This document shows, piece after piece, positions 1 through 8,486 of a stretch of DNA of 43,203 nucleotides. How positions within the stretch are numbered: the stretch's first letter is position 1; each line of letters starts with the position of its first letter. The position numbers and the translations under genes were made by a program. The stretch is from Meiothermus sp. (GTDB lineage: Bacteria > Deinococcota > Deinococci > Deinococcales > Thermaceae): assembly GCF_026004115.1 (NCBI RefSeq), contig NZ_BPIM01000002.1, forward strand, positions 5,001 through 48,203, given 5' to 3'. A model generated the notes under the pieces. It did no database searches, was not told the DNA's origin, and saw only the letters and a list, made by a program, of their open reading frames with translations.

Positions 1-115
1 CGGATATCCCGGTATCAAAGCTTACTACCAGCTCCACCGGGCTTTTCGCAGGTAATCACGTCCTTCATCGGCTTAGGTGCCAGGGCATCCACCGTGTGCC
101 CGTTCTATCTTGACC
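1..115 (-). rRNA. rrl: 23S ribosomal RNA, 5' end (partial, runs off the window)
   Basis: The reverse complement of this stretch reads as the conserved start of bacterial 23S rRNA: it begins GGTCAAGATAGAACGGGCAC and continues with CACGGTGGATGCCCTGGCAC and GATGAAGGACGTG, all hallmarks of domain I. The mature 5' end is placed near 115 by similarity to known 23S starts; the exact base is an estimate. The rest of the gene lies to the left of the window. No 16S rRNA or spacer tRNA is found upstream. Instead a strong promoter lies about 170 nt away, which fits the known Thermus/Meiothermus arrangement in which 16S is unlinked from 23S-5S. Confidence 0.95.
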
Positions 116-193
116 TTTATTCCCTCTCTAGAGTCACCCCCAGAGATTAGGTCTATTCACACCCACCCTGAATCCCCTCTATCGCTCGCACAA

Positions 194-230
194 TAGATAA
201 CGTCCAGGATGGACTTCCTTCCCTTATCTA
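194..230 (-). other. rRNA leader hairpin
   Basis: In the predicted 23S leader, TAGATAA and TTATCTA (194-200 and 224-230) form a perfect 7-bp outer stem. Inside it GTCCA and TGGAC (202-206, 210-214) form a second 5-bp stem. The structure could serve processing or antitermination of the rRNA precursor; that role is inference. Confidence 0.5.
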
Positions 231-283
231 CTACCCCTTTGTCATGATCCTCGCGCCAGCCTTCGTATTGGGGCGCAACGAGA

Positions 284-312
284 AGAATATCAAAGGTGTT
301 TGGATGTGTCAA
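284..312 (-). promoter_or_regulatory. 23S rRNA promoter
   Basis: On the minus strand a TTGACA -35 box (312 to 307) is followed by a 17-bp spacer and a TATTCT -10 box (289 to 284). It points at the 23S gene, with a predicted start near 277 and a leader of about 160 nt. It is one of the best sigma70-like promoters in the window, as expected for rRNA. Confidence 0.8.
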
Positions 313-354
313 TAGGGGGGACGTCCTTGTATCACGAAGATAACCCCAACTGGA

Positions 355-360
355 TAGGAT
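355..360 (+). promoter_or_regulatory. -10 box of moeA
   Basis: TAGGAT ends 7 nt before the moeA ATG and no Shine-Dalgarno sequence lies between, so the message is probably leaderless. The -35 match is poor. Confidence 0.5.
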
Positions 361-367
361 AGAAGCT

Positions 368-1585
368 ATGAAGCAGAACATTACCGTCGAAGCAGCCCTT
401 GAGATTGTATTGCAACAGGCCAAACCCCTGGAAAGCATTGAGCTATTGCCCCTGACCGCTGCCTACGGCGGCATTTTGGGCGCAGAACTAAGTGCTAAGG
501 TTAACCACCCCTACACCGACGATACGGCAGTAGACGGCTATGCCTGCCTCGAGGCCGACACCAGGGGCGCCTCGTTGGGTAACCCGGTCAAGCTCAAAGT
601 GGTCGGTCAATCACCCGCCGGCAAACCATTCACCGGAAAGCTGGAGCCCGGAGAAGCCGTGCAGGTTTTTACCGGCGCCCCCATCCCCAGAGGGGCCAAT
701 GCGGTGATTCGGGTGGAAGACACCCTGCGGGAGGGCGATTATGTCTGGCTGATGAAACCGGCCTCGGCTGCCGACATTCGCCGCAAGGGCGACGACCTGG
801 TGCTGGGGCAGACGTATTTGCACAAGGGCGATTTACTCACCCCCGGCCGGGTGGGGCTGGCAGCGGCCATGGGCTACGACCAACTGCCGGTGGTTCGGCG
901 GCCCAGGGTGGGTATTCTGTCCACCGGCGACGAGGTGGTTGAGCCAGGGGAGCCGCTACCCTATGGCGGGGTCTACAACTCCAATAGCTACTCGGTGGCG
1001 GGCCTGGTATTGGAGGCAGGCGGTGAGCCCGTCATCTTACCCAAAGCGTCGGACAGTGTAGAGGGAGTTCGGGCCCAGCTACAGCGAGCTGGCAAACTTG
1101 ACCTGCTCCTCACGACGGGTGGGGTTTCGATGGGCGAGTACGACATCGTGCGGCAGATGCTGGAGCGCGAAGGTGAGATCCATTTCTGGAAGGTCAAGTT
1201 GCAGCCGGGGGGCCCCTTGCTCTTTGCGACCTGGAACGGGCTACCCCTGATGGGCCTGCCGGGCAATCCGGTCTCGGCGATGGTGACGTTTTTGCTCTTC
1301 GGGCGGCCTTTTCTCTTCAAACTATTAGGCCGCACCGATGCGCCTTACAGCCTGCTGAGGGCTGTGGCCGATACCCCTTTCGAGGCCAACCCTACCCGGC
1401 GGGCCTACCGGCGGGCCGTACTGCGCTGGGAAAACGACCGCTACCGCGTGGCCAGCACCGGCAACCAGTCCAGCGGCGTGCTGAACTCGATGGCGGTGGG
1501 GAATGCGCTGGTGGTGCTCGAGGCCGGCCTCTTGGCGCAGCCTGGCGATTCGGTAGATGTAATTCCCTTTCCGGGGGCTTCTTAG
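368..1585 (+). CDS. moeA: Molybdopterin molybdenumtransferase MoeA
   Basis: A 405-aa protein of normal MoeA length. MoeA inserts molybdate into adenylylated molybdopterin, the last step of molybdenum cofactor synthesis in the cytoplasm. Visible family motifs are DTAVDGYA (52-59), FTGAPIPRGANAV (101-113), the MoaB/Mog-like segment GILSTGDEV (182-190), TTGGVSMGEYD (249-259) and GLPGNPVS (296-303). The C-terminal part resembles MoeA domain IV. The start is an ATG 7 nt after a TAGGAT box. It is divergent from the 23S rRNA gene, and its stop overlaps by 4 nt the stop of the convergent gene at 1582. No other Mo-cofactor gene is in the window, so its partners must lie elsewhere. Confidence 0.95.
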   Translation: MKQNITVEAALEIVLQQAKPLESIELLPLTAAYGGILGAELSAKVNHPYTDDTAVDGYACLEADTRGASLGNPVKLKVVGQSPAGKPFTGKLEPGEAVQVFTGAPIPRGANAVIRVEDTLREGDYVWLMKPASAADIRRKGDDLVLGQTYLHKGDLLTPGRVGLAAAMGYDQLPVVRRPRVGILSTGDEVVEPGEPLPYGGVYNSNSYSVAGLVLEAGGEPVILPKASDSVEGVRAQLQRAGKLDLLLTTGGVSMGEYDIVRQMLEREGEIHFWKVKLQPGGPLLFATWNGLPLMGLPGNPVSAMVTFLLFGRPFLFKLLGRTDAPYSLLRAVADTPFEANPTRRAYRRAVLRWENDRYRVASTGNQSSGVLNSMAVGNALVVLEAGLLAQPGDSVDVIPFPGAS

Positions 1586-3285
1586 GGCCGGGTGGCCTCT
1601 AGTGGCTGCAGTCGGTACACCACCAGATTCACCGGCAGATACGAACCGGAAGCCGGTATGAGCTCGATGGTAACCTGATCATTCTGGGTTTCGCGGAAGA
1701 AAATCAGGGGGTTGTCCGGGCGCAAAAGCACCCCATTGGACGGCACAGGCTGCAAGAGGCCGTTGACCCGGATGGCACCCGCATAAGCCCCCCCGCGGGG
1801 AGAGAAAGCGCCCACAGTGTTGAGTGCCCCGTCCAGCACAACCCGGTAGGTAAGGCCGTAGTGGCCCCGAAGGCGCACAAGCTGACCCGTGAGGGCATCC
1901 ATGCCGGCAGGCGTTGGGTCAAAAACCCCATCACCAATCACGATGCGGCCCACCATGCCTTCCAGTCGCACCCGCAGGGTACGCAGCGCCGATGGAAAAG
2001 TACCGCGCACATGGATACCATCGGGCTCGAGGTTGGGCAGCAAGGGCAGCAGAGAAGCCAGCCCCTCTTTGCTGAGCGCAGGCAGCAAGCTCTCCTCGAT
2101 CATCGCCACCGTCAGGTTGACCTGACCACTGGCCTGGAGATCGACCATCAGGTTGAGGCCCTGTCCGGTAGCCAGCGGGTCCGATCGGTAGAGCGCCGCC
2201 GTCTGGCCAGGCTCAAGGCGCACCTGCTCGCCTGCCTGAGCCAGCAAGAAGTCCATCAGGCTCACCTGCCCCAGCACCGCCACTACCCGGGTAGCCGCCG
2301 TCTCGCCCAGCCGCTCGACTTTAAGTTGAACCGGCACTATGTCCACGTTGCTCACCAGCACCACCAGCCGGGCCGGAGTCGGTAGGGCGTTCTGGTGATA
2401 GGCCAGGAGGCGAGCCGATCCGCTTATTGCGTCGGCATAAAGCACCCCCGAGCGCGCGACCTGTTCGGGGGAGTTGGAGACCAGCAGGGGTATGTCCCCG
2501 TCCTGCTTATCGGTCGCAAGAACCGGATAGCTCAGTATCTCGGAGTCGAGAAAGAGGCGCCCCAAACTGTAAAAGCGCAGGGCATAATCGCGCGCACTGT
2601 ACATAACCTCGGGCCGCACCACGATGCGCCGGGAAAAAGGCTCGCTGCTGCGCCCTGCGCGATTGGTGACCACCAGGGTAATCAGTTTCTCGCCAGGGGT
2701 GAAGTAGGCTTCTTCGCGTCCGGTAAAGCTCAGGGAAAGCGGCTGCCCGTCGGGGTCATAGGAGTACTCGATGATACGCACCGGCTCCCCGATTTTGTAC
2801 TCCTGCTTGTCGGTAGCAAAACGCGCAACCGGACGGGTGGTGTCCCGCGCAATGGCACCGTGGGTATAGGTCAGGGTGAGCATGCGCTGTAGCGGATCGA
2901 ACACCACGGTAGCCCCCAGGGCCGCTTCCAGGGCGCGGGCCGAAACGTACATCACCCCATCCTGCAACTGCCCCACCTCGTTCAAACCCAAAGGCCGTCC
3001 GTCCAGGCGGGCCTGGCCCAAAGCGGGGTAAAGTTCCAGCTTACCCAGCCGCACCCCCTGGGTGCCATGGTTCAGGTTCTCCAGGCTGACCCCCAGTACC
3101 CGGGCCACCTCCCGCACCGGAATAAGGGCCCGCCCCTCCACCACACGGGCAGGGGGGTTCAGGGTGATGGGCGAACCATTAAGGTAGGCCAGCCCCCCCT
3201 CGAAGTCCAGTACCAACTGACGGGTGGCAAGCTGCTGCGCAGAAGCACCGACAGCAATCCACAAAAGCAACACAAACCAGCGCAC
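1582..3285 (-). CDS. Exported protein with copper amine oxidase N-terminal-like (stalk) domain
   Basis: A 567-aa protein if it starts at the GTG at 3285, which has GAGGTGA just upstream and gives a good signal peptide (RWFVLLLWIAVGASAQ). A longer frame begins at a TTG at 3387 but has no ribosome site and adds an odd N-terminus. After the signal, residues about 20-140 hold two stalk-domain repeats typical of the copper amine oxidase N-terminal-like family: G-S-P-I-T-L, RALIPVREVARVLG, then YVSARALEAALGA. These domains usually sit on cell-wall or extracellular proteins. The rest is beta-rich with Ig-like character (DTTRPVARFATDKQEY) and I do not recognise an enzyme in it. A cell-surface or envelope role is inference. 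Confidence 0.8.
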   Translation of the reverse strand: MRWFVLLLWIAVGASAQQLATRQLVLDFEGGLAYLNGSPITLNPPARVVEGRALIPVREVARVLGVSLENLNHGTQGVRLGKLELYPALGQARLDGRPLGLNEVGQLQDGVMYVSARALEAALGATVVFDPLQRMLTLTYTHGAIARDTTRPVARFATDKQEYKIGEPVRIIEYSYDPDGQPLSLSFTGREEAYFTPGEKLITLVVTNRAGRSSEPFSRRIVVRPEVMYSARDYALRFYSLGRLFLDSEILSYPVLATDKQDGDIPLLVSNSPEQVARSGVLYADAISGSARLLAYHQNALPTPARLVVLVSNVDIVPVQLKVERLGETAATRVVAVLGQVSLMDFLLAQAGEQVRLEPGQTAALYRSDPLATGQGLNLMVDLQASGQVNLTVAMIEESLLPALSKEGLASLLPLLPNLEPDGIHVRGTFPSALRTLRVRLEGMVGRIVIGDGVFDPTPAGMDALTGQLVRLRGHYGLTYRVVLDGALNTVGAFSPRGGAYAGAIRVNGLLQPVPSNGVLLRPDNPLIFFRETQNDQVTIELIPASGSYLPVNLVVYRLQPLEATRP

Positions 3286-3647
3286 AATCACCTCGAGGGC
3301 CAAGGATAACAGAAGCCGTGTAAAGAAGTATCCTAAAGCCCCAAAGCTGATAGCCAAAAAATCGGTAATAGTCTGATTTTTAGGCAATATTCATACGCTT
3401 TGGGCCTTTGGCTTCGGGCTTTCAACCAATAACCCTTGACAAAACCCACACCATCCCCCACACTGCAAGGGTTGCGCTTACTTTCCCGCAGGGTGCGGCC
3501 AAGCGCATGGTTCAACAAAGCCGTACATCCTATACCTCGGTACAGTTTGGACATTCGGTTCTTTCTGGGATGAGCGGCTCGAACCCTACAGGGTTGGATT
3601 CGCCTCGAAGGCTTTTCAGCCCACCACCCAAAAAGGACGTTTGAAAC
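3286..3647 (+). other. Intergenic region and probable long hera 5' leader
   Basis: This 362-bp stretch has no convincing gene. It holds a TTGACA at 3437-3442 without a good -10 box 16-18 bp away, a perfect hairpin AACCC-TACA-GGGTT (3582-3595) and, right after it, GCC-TCGAA-GGC followed by TTTT (3602-3616). The two hairpins lie within 70 nt of the helicase start, so they may form a regulatory leader. The TTTT-tailed hairpin is too short to call a terminator with confidence. Confidence 0.35.
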
Positions 3648-5318
3648 ATGGAGTTTTCTGCATTTACGTTAAGGTCTGAAGTTGCCAGGGCCCTCGAAGC
3701 CAAAGGTTTTACCACCGCCACCCCCATCCAGGCTGCGGCCATCCCACTGGCCCTGGAGGGCAAGGACGTACTGGGCCAGGCCCGCACCGGCACCGGCAAA
3801 ACCCTGGCTTTTGGTATCCCCATCGCCCATCGGCTGGATGCCGCCCGTGAGCGCGGACGCGCCCCCCGGGCTTTTATCCTCACCCCCACCCGCGAGCTGG
3901 CCTTGCAGGTCGCCAAGGAACTCGAGTGGCTGGCGCCGCACCTCAGCATCACGCCCATCTACGGTGGCACCGGCTACGGCAAGCAGGCCGAGGCCCTCAA
4001 ACGCGGCACCGACGTGGTAGTAGCCACCCCGGGGCGGGCCATTGACTACATGGAGCAGCGCGTTCTCGAGCTATCCAGGGTCGAGATTGTGGTGCTCGAC
4101 GAAGCCGATGAGATGCTCTCGATGGGCTTTGAGGAAGCGGTCGAGCAACTGCTGGAGGCCACGCCTGCCACCCGGCAGACCCTGTTGTTCTCGGCTACTC
4201 TACCCACCTGGGCGCGTCGCCTTTCGGAGCGCTTTCAACGGGGGGCTACCCTTATCAATGTCATCAAAGACGAGGCCATCTCCTACGAGGAAGTCGCCAT
4301 TCAGGCCCCCATCCATGGCCGCATCTCGGTGCTCTCGGATCTGCTCTTTGCCTATGCACCCGAGCGCACCATCGTCTTTACAAGTACCAAGGCCGAGTGC
4401 AACGACCTGGCCCTGGGCCTGGAAAGCCGGGCCCACAGCGCGGCCCCCATTCACGGCGACATGGGCCAGATTGACCGCGAGCGCGTAATGGAGCGCTTCC
4501 GCAGCGGGGCCGTAAGCGTGCTGGTCGCAACCGATGTAGCGGCCCGGGGCCTGGACATCCCCGAGGTCGATCTGGTAGTACACTACCGCCTGCCGGATCA
4601 AAGCGAATCTTATCTGCACCGCTCGGGCCGCACGGGTCGGGCGGGGCGCTCGGGCAAGGTGGTAATTCTGTATGGCCCCCGCGAGAAGCGCGAACTGGAG
4701 ACCCTCGAGCGCGAGGTCAAACGCAGCTTCAAGCGGGTCAACCCCCCCACCCCCGAAGAGGTCATGGAGGCCAAGTGGGCCGTGCTGGCCCGCCGGATTG
4801 CCAGGCAGCCCGAGGCCGACAAGAAGCTCTGGCGCGAACAGGCCGAGCGCCTGATTGCCGAAGGAGGCGTGGACGCCGTGGCCGGCATGCTGGCCCTGAT
4901 TCTGGGCGGAGCCCCCACCCCCAAGAGCCTGATTACCGGCGAGGAGAACTGGGTCACCCTCAAGCTTTCGGGCTCGCGCCTCAGCGTGAACCGTGTGGTT
5001 GCAGTGCTGAAAGGCGCGGGCGCAGGCGAGATCGGGCGCATTCGCCTGGACGGCGAGGTGGCCGCTTATGTGGATATTCGGCCTGAGGACGTGAGCAAGC
5101 TCGACCATTCGGTGCTACGCGACCTGCGCCTGATGAAAGCCACCGAGGTGCCTGCGGAGTCCCGGCTGCCTGAACGCCAGGGCTTCCGTAGTCAAGGCAG
5201 TCGTCAGAGCCAGGGCCGTTCACAGGGTGGAGGGCAGCGCCGCAGCCAGGGTGAGCGCCGTCTCGAAGGATTTGAAGAGCGGCGCGAGGGTGAGCGTCGG
5301 CGCATTGTGTACCGATAA
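3648..5318 (+). CDS. hera: DEAD-box ATP-dependent RNA helicase, Hera-like
   Basis: A 556-aa DEAD-box helicase closely resembling Thermus Hera, which unwinds and remodels RNA such as 23S rRNA hairpins and RNase P RNA. All core motifs are present: the Q motif TPIQ (25-28), Walker A ARTGTGKT (45-52), PTRELA (80-85), DEAD (151-154), SAT (182-184) and motif VI HRSGRTGRAG (324-333). After the two RecA-like domains comes a region matching Hera's dimerisation and RNA-binding modules (about 370-510), then a tail rich in Arg, Gln and Gly. The ATG follows AAGGAC by about 9 nt. The gene is single and ends in a strong terminator. The long structured leader could mean RNA-level or cold control, which is inference. 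Confidence 0.93.
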   Translation: MEFSAFTLRSEVARALEAKGFTTATPIQAAAIPLALEGKDVLGQARTGTGKTLAFGIPIAHRLDAARERGRAPRAFILTPTRELALQVAKELEWLAPHLSITPIYGGTGYGKQAEALKRGTDVVVATPGRAIDYMEQRVLELSRVEIVVLDEADEMLSMGFEEAVEQLLEATPATRQTLLFSATLPTWARRLSERFQRGATLINVIKDEAISYEEVAIQAPIHGRISVLSDLLFAYAPERTIVFTSTKAECNDLALGLESRAHSAAPIHGDMGQIDRERVMERFRSGAVSVLVATDVAARGLDIPEVDLVVHYRLPDQSESYLHRSGRTGRAGRSGKVVILYGPREKRELETLEREVKRSFKRVNPPTPEEVMEAKWAVLARRIARQPEADKKLWREQAERLIAEGGVDAVAGMLALILGGAPTPKSLITGEENWVTLKLSGSRLSVNRVVAVLKGAGAGEIGRIRLDGEVAAYVDIRPEDVSKLDHSVLRDLRLMKATEVPAESRLPERQGFRSQGSRQSQGRSQGGGQRRSQGERRLEGFEERREGERRRIVYR

Positions 5319-5335
5319 ATAGCACACTACTTAGA

Positions 5336-5363
5336 GCCCCCTCGCTCGAGGGGGCTTTTTTTT
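5336..5363 (+). terminator. Rho-independent terminator of hera
   Basis: A 9-bp perfect stem, GCCCCCTCG (5336-5344) with CGAGGGGGC (5347-5355), is followed by eight T residues (5356-5363). There is no matching A run on the other side, so it serves the plus strand only. Its T run overlaps the stop codon of the convergent gene. Confidence 0.93.
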
Positions 5364-5667
5364 AGGCTTGCAAGCGCGGATGTCGCTTTCTGGTGAGTAG
5401 CCAGATACCCGCTCCCAGAAGCAGGAGAGGTAGCCCCCACTGGAGCAAAAACCCCAGCAAGCCCGCCGCCACCCCCAGGGCGCTGCCCACCACCCACAGC
5501 ACCAGGCCCAGAACCAGCAGCACCAGCAGCAGGGGGAACAGCACCACACCCAGCACGGCCAGTACCGGCAGGGCGGCAATGGCCAGCACCACCCCCAGAA
5601 GGGGCCCCAACCAACCCGTGAGCAGCAGCACCGCCAGAATGACCAGCGACCACCCGAGGAGTTCCAT
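5362..5667 (-). CDS. Small, very hydrophobic membrane protein
   Basis: A 101-aa protein made almost wholly of Leu, Val, Ala and Gly. It has about four hydrophobic stretches and a short basic tail (LTRKRHPRLQA), so it should lie in the cytoplasmic membrane with its C-terminus inside. The ATG at 5667 was chosen because TACCCT ends 6 nt upstream, like other starts in the window; a TTG six codons upstream has no support. I recognise no family. Runs of GC-rich codons also keep other frames open here, so coding status rests on the clean hydrophobic pattern and the terminator-to-promoter spacing. Confidence 0.6.
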   Translation of the reverse strand: MELLGWSLVILAVLLLTGWLGPLLGVVLAIAALPVLAVLGVVLFPLLLVLLVLGLVLWVVGSALGVAAGLLGFLLQWGLPLLLLGAGIWLLTRKRHPRLQA

Positions 5668-5673
5668 GCCCTG

Positions 5674-5679
5674 AGGGTA
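5674..5679 (-). promoter_or_regulatory. -10 box of the 101-aa membrane protein gene
   Basis: TACCCT on the minus strand ends 6 nt before the ATG at 5667, with no Shine-Dalgarno between. No clear -35 box. Confidence 0.4.
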
Positions 5680-5881
5680 GCGCAACCGGGGGTGGAGGTC
5701 GTAAGGAGGGTCACGATTGCCACTACTCGGCCCGCCAATCCGTTGCTAGCGAAATCGTGTGACGGTGTCAGACGCTAACAACAGTCCGACCGAAATCCAC
5801 AAACCGATTACCAATCGTGCAGACGTCTACATAACGCTTAAATAACGCTGGGTTGACTATATTGCCCTCAAAGGAGGAACC

Positions 5882-6490
5882 ATGAACGGAAAGAACCTCA
5901 AATACTTCGTTTTAGGTGTATCCATCGTAGCGGCGGGGTTAAGCGCGTTGGCAGTGACAATTCCCAACAGTTTTTCGGCCGGGCAAGTTATTAGTGCGGC
6001 AGCCTTGAACGCCAATTTTACAGCCCTGAAGACAGCCGTGGACACCCTCGAGGCCAAACCCACCACCGGGCTGTTGCGAAGCACAGCAATTCCAGTGTCC
6101 TGCGAAACCGTTGCAGCCTTCACAAACACCTACACCAAAATCGCAGACCTGGGAACCTTCAACAAGCAAGACGCAAACTCAACCATCGAACTGACCTTCA
6201 CCGGGCGGCTGTACGTCCAGTCCCTGACCAGCTCAAATGGGGCCATTTTCGAGTTACGGGTCGACAACAACCCCACAGCAACCGGGAGAATCCGCGCCCT
6301 GGTGCTCAGCAATGAAGTCGGGGGGACAGGGGTCAACGCAACAATGAACGGTGTGGTGACGGGCCTGCCGACAGGTACCCACACCGTAAGCATTTGGGTA
6401 AGAGCTGCCAACAACGGCTCAGGGACCGAAGCTTTTACCGATCCCGGATGCTTTGGTACTGCACAGGTTCTGGTAAAGGAAATGCGCTAA
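5882..6490 (+). CDS. Exported hypothetical protein
   Basis: A 202-aa protein with a strong ribosome site (AAAGGAGG, 4 nt before the ATG). The N-terminus (KNLKYFVLGVSIVAAGLSALA) is a signal peptide or single anchor. The next segment, PNSFSAGQVISAAALNANFTALKTAVDTLE, has the form of a short motif found at the N-terminus of many otherwise unrelated bacterial exported proteins. The remainder is rich in Thr, Asn and Gly and is likely a beta-sandwich, with two Cys (in PVSCETV and DPGCFG) that could pair outside the cell. I do not know its function. The 200 bp upstream holds no clear promoter. Confidence 0.75.
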   Translation: MNGKNLKYFVLGVSIVAAGLSALAVTIPNSFSAGQVISAAALNANFTALKTAVDTLEAKPTTGLLRSTAIPVSCETVAAFTNTYTKIADLGTFNKQDANSTIELTFTGRLYVQSLTSSNGAIFELRVDNNPTATGRIRALVLSNEVGGTGVNATMNGVVTGLPTGTHTVSIWVRAANNGSGTEAFTDPGCFGTAQVLVKEMR

Positions 6491-6523
6491 AAGCTTCCTC
6501 TAGAACAGCGGTTGCTAACCTGC

Positions 6524-8035
6524 CTACAACTCCTCATCGCCCTGCCCCAAGCCCTGCTTGCGGAAGCGGGCGATTATCACAGGCGCGAACAGCGAGAGTG
6601 CAGCCAGTACCCACAGCGCGACGGCAATGGGGCTGCTGAACAGATAGCCCACATCGCCGTTGCTGATGGTCATGGCCCGGCGCAGGTTAATCTCCATCAG
6701 ATAGCCCAGCACCAGGCCCAACAACACCGGAGCCAGGGGAAACTCGAGCTTGCGCATCAGGTAGCCCACCAGGCCAAACGCCGCCATCAGGAGCAGGTCG
6801 AAGGGGTTGTTGTTGACTGCATACACGCCTATGAAGCTGATGGCCAGCACCGCCGGAATCAAGAACCAGGCGGGCACGGCTAAAAGCCTTACAAAAAGGC
6901 CCACCAGGGGCAGGTTCAAGAGCAGCAGCACCGCGTTGCCCACGTACATCGAGGCGATCAGGCCCCAGACCACCTCGGGGTTCTTCTGGAACATCTGCGG
7001 CCCCGGCGTGACCCCCAGGCTGATCAGGGCCCCCAGCATGATGGCAGTCGTACCGCTGCCAGGCAGGCCCAGGGTCAGGAGGGGAATCATGGCCCCGCCC
7101 GCCGCCGCGTTGTTGGCCGACTCTGGCGCCGCCACCCCGCGCAGGTCGCCCTCGCCAAAGCGGGCTCTGGCGCCCAGCAGGCGCTTCTCGGTGGTGTAGG
7201 CCACGAAGCTGGCAATGGAGGCTCCGGCCCCCGGCAGAACCCCTATCAGGAAGCCCAGCACGCTGCTACGCAAAATGGTGAGCAGCGAGGCCATGAAGTC
7301 CCGCAAGGAAAGGTAGATGCGCCCCACCTGGGCCCGCATGGCGCCGGGGGTCTTCTCCTCCAGAAGCATGAGCACCTCGCTGACCGCGAAAAGCCCGATG
7401 GCCACCACCAGAAAGTCCATGCCGTCCTCGAGCTGCAAGAGCCCAAAGGTATAGCGCGATATGCCCGACTGGGGGTCCTGGCCCACCGTGGCCAGCATCA
7501 GGCCAAAGCCGGTAGCGATCAGGGCCTTGAACATGTTTTTGCCCGCCAGGGCCGAGAGGGTGGAGAAGCCAAAAACCATCAGGGCAAAGTATTCGGCAGG
7601 CCCAAAGCGGATGGCCCACTGGGCCAGCAAGGGGCCCAGGGTCATCAGGCCCACCACCGAGAGGGTGCCGGCAATGAACGAGCCCCAGGCCGCCATGGCC
7701 AGTGCGGGGCCGGCCCGGCCCTGCTTGGCCAGCTTGTTGCCGTCCAGCGCCGTGACCACCGAGGAGGTCTCGCCGGGGATGTTGAGCAGGATGCTGGTGG
7801 TGGAGCCGCCGTACATGGCCCCGTAGTAGATGCCCGCCAGCAAAATGAGGGCCGACTCGGGCGGCATCTTGAGGGCAAAGGTGAGGGGCACCAAAAGGGC
7901 CACCCCGCTGATAGGGCCAATACCTGGCAAAACCCCAATCAGCGTACCCACCAGGCAGCCCAGCACCACCAGGAACAGGTTGAGGGGCTGGAAAGCGACC
8001 CCAAAACCATTAAGGAGGGCTTGCAGGATGTCCAC
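6524..8035 (-). CDS. tctA: Tripartite tricarboxylate transporter, large membrane subunit TctA
   Basis: A 503-aa polytopic protein of usual TctA size with about ten to twelve membrane segments. The two signature loops of the family are visible: GVLPGIGPISG near residue 35 and GVLPGAGASIASF near residue 262, along with GLPGSGTTAIMLGA near 325. TctA forms the transport channel of a secondary system that takes up carboxylates using a periplasmic binding protein. Its GTG start lies 9 nt after the tctB stop, with GGGAG in front. It is last in the order gntR, tctC, tctB, tctA. The substrate cannot be read from sequence; citrate and other organic acids are known for relatives. Confidence 0.93.
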   Translation of the reverse strand: MDILQALLNGFGVAFQPLNLFLVVLGCLVGTLIGVLPGIGPISGVALLVPLTFALKMPPESALILLAGIYYGAMYGGSTTSILLNIPGETSSVVTALDGNKLAKQGRAGPALAMAAWGSFIAGTLSVVGLMTLGPLLAQWAIRFGPAEYFALMVFGFSTLSALAGKNMFKALIATGFGLMLATVGQDPQSGISRYTFGLLQLEDGMDFLVVAIGLFAVSEVLMLLEEKTPGAMRAQVGRIYLSLRDFMASLLTILRSSVLGFLIGVLPGAGASIASFVAYTTEKRLLGARARFGEGDLRGVAAPESANNAAAGGAMIPLLTLGLPGSGTTAIMLGALISLGVTPGPQMFQKNPEVVWGLIASMYVGNAVLLLLNLPLVGLFVRLLAVPAWFLIPAVLAISFIGVYAVNNNPFDLLLMAAFGLVGYLMRKLEFPLAPVLLGLVLGYLMEINLRRAMTISNGDVGYLFSSPIAVALWVLAALSLFAPVIIARFRKQGLGQGDEEL

Positions 8036-8044
8036 CGGTCTCCC

Positions 8045-8476
8045 CTATCCGAAAATCCGGCCTACCGGCAGGGTCACACCCAACCCTTCGGTGAACAAGA
8101 AGTAGACGGCCAGGGTGAAGGCCAGCGCAGCCCCCAGCCCCTGCCACCAGCGGGCGCCAAACAGCAGCGAGAGCAAGGTCATCTCGAGGGTAGTGGTGAG
8201 TATAAAACCCAGCGGCACCACCAAATAGGCATACGCCACCAGGCTCAAGAGCACCAGCCCCAGCACCGGCCAGAAGCGCGCGGGCGGCCAGGTGGGGCTG
8301 GGGTCAGGTTTGAAGATGAGCCATAGGGCCGAAAGCCCCATCAATACAGCAATGATGTAGGGGAAAGGCCGGGGGCCCAAAGGGTCGGAAAGGAAGCCTA
8401 CCTGCATGCGGCTGGCCTCGAGGCCATACCCCAGGGCCAGCAGCAAGACCAGGACGCCTACGATGCGGTCGGCCAT
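8045..8476 (-). CDS. tctB: Tripartite tricarboxylate transporter, small membrane subunit TctB
   Basis: A 143-aa protein with four predicted membrane segments: residues about 3-18, 38-54, 68-90 and 113-130. This is the standard TctB topology. TctB partners TctA in the membrane; its sequence is weakly conserved in the family, so position between tctC and tctA is the main support. The ATG follows the tctC stop by 10 nt, pointing to one polycistronic message. Confidence 0.88.
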   Translation of the reverse strand: MADRIVGVLVLLLALGYGLEASRMQVGFLSDPLGPRPFPYIIAVLMGLSALWLIFKPDPSPTWPPARFWPVLGLVLLSLVAYAYLVVPLGFILTTTLEMTLLSLLFGARWWQGLGAALAFTLAVYFLFTEGLGVTLPVGRIFG

Positions 8477-8486
8477 CGGCTGGGGT

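Noticed and set aside
3286-3387. Upstream start (TTG at 3387) for the stalk-domain protein
   Set aside because: It lacks a ribosome site and would place about 34 residues before a good signal peptide; the GTG at 3285 has GAGGTGA upstream.
3571-3612. tRNA-like appearance (GGTTGGATTCGCC near two hairpins)
   Set aside because: There is no acceptor stem, anticodon arm or correct spacing; it is just two short hairpins.
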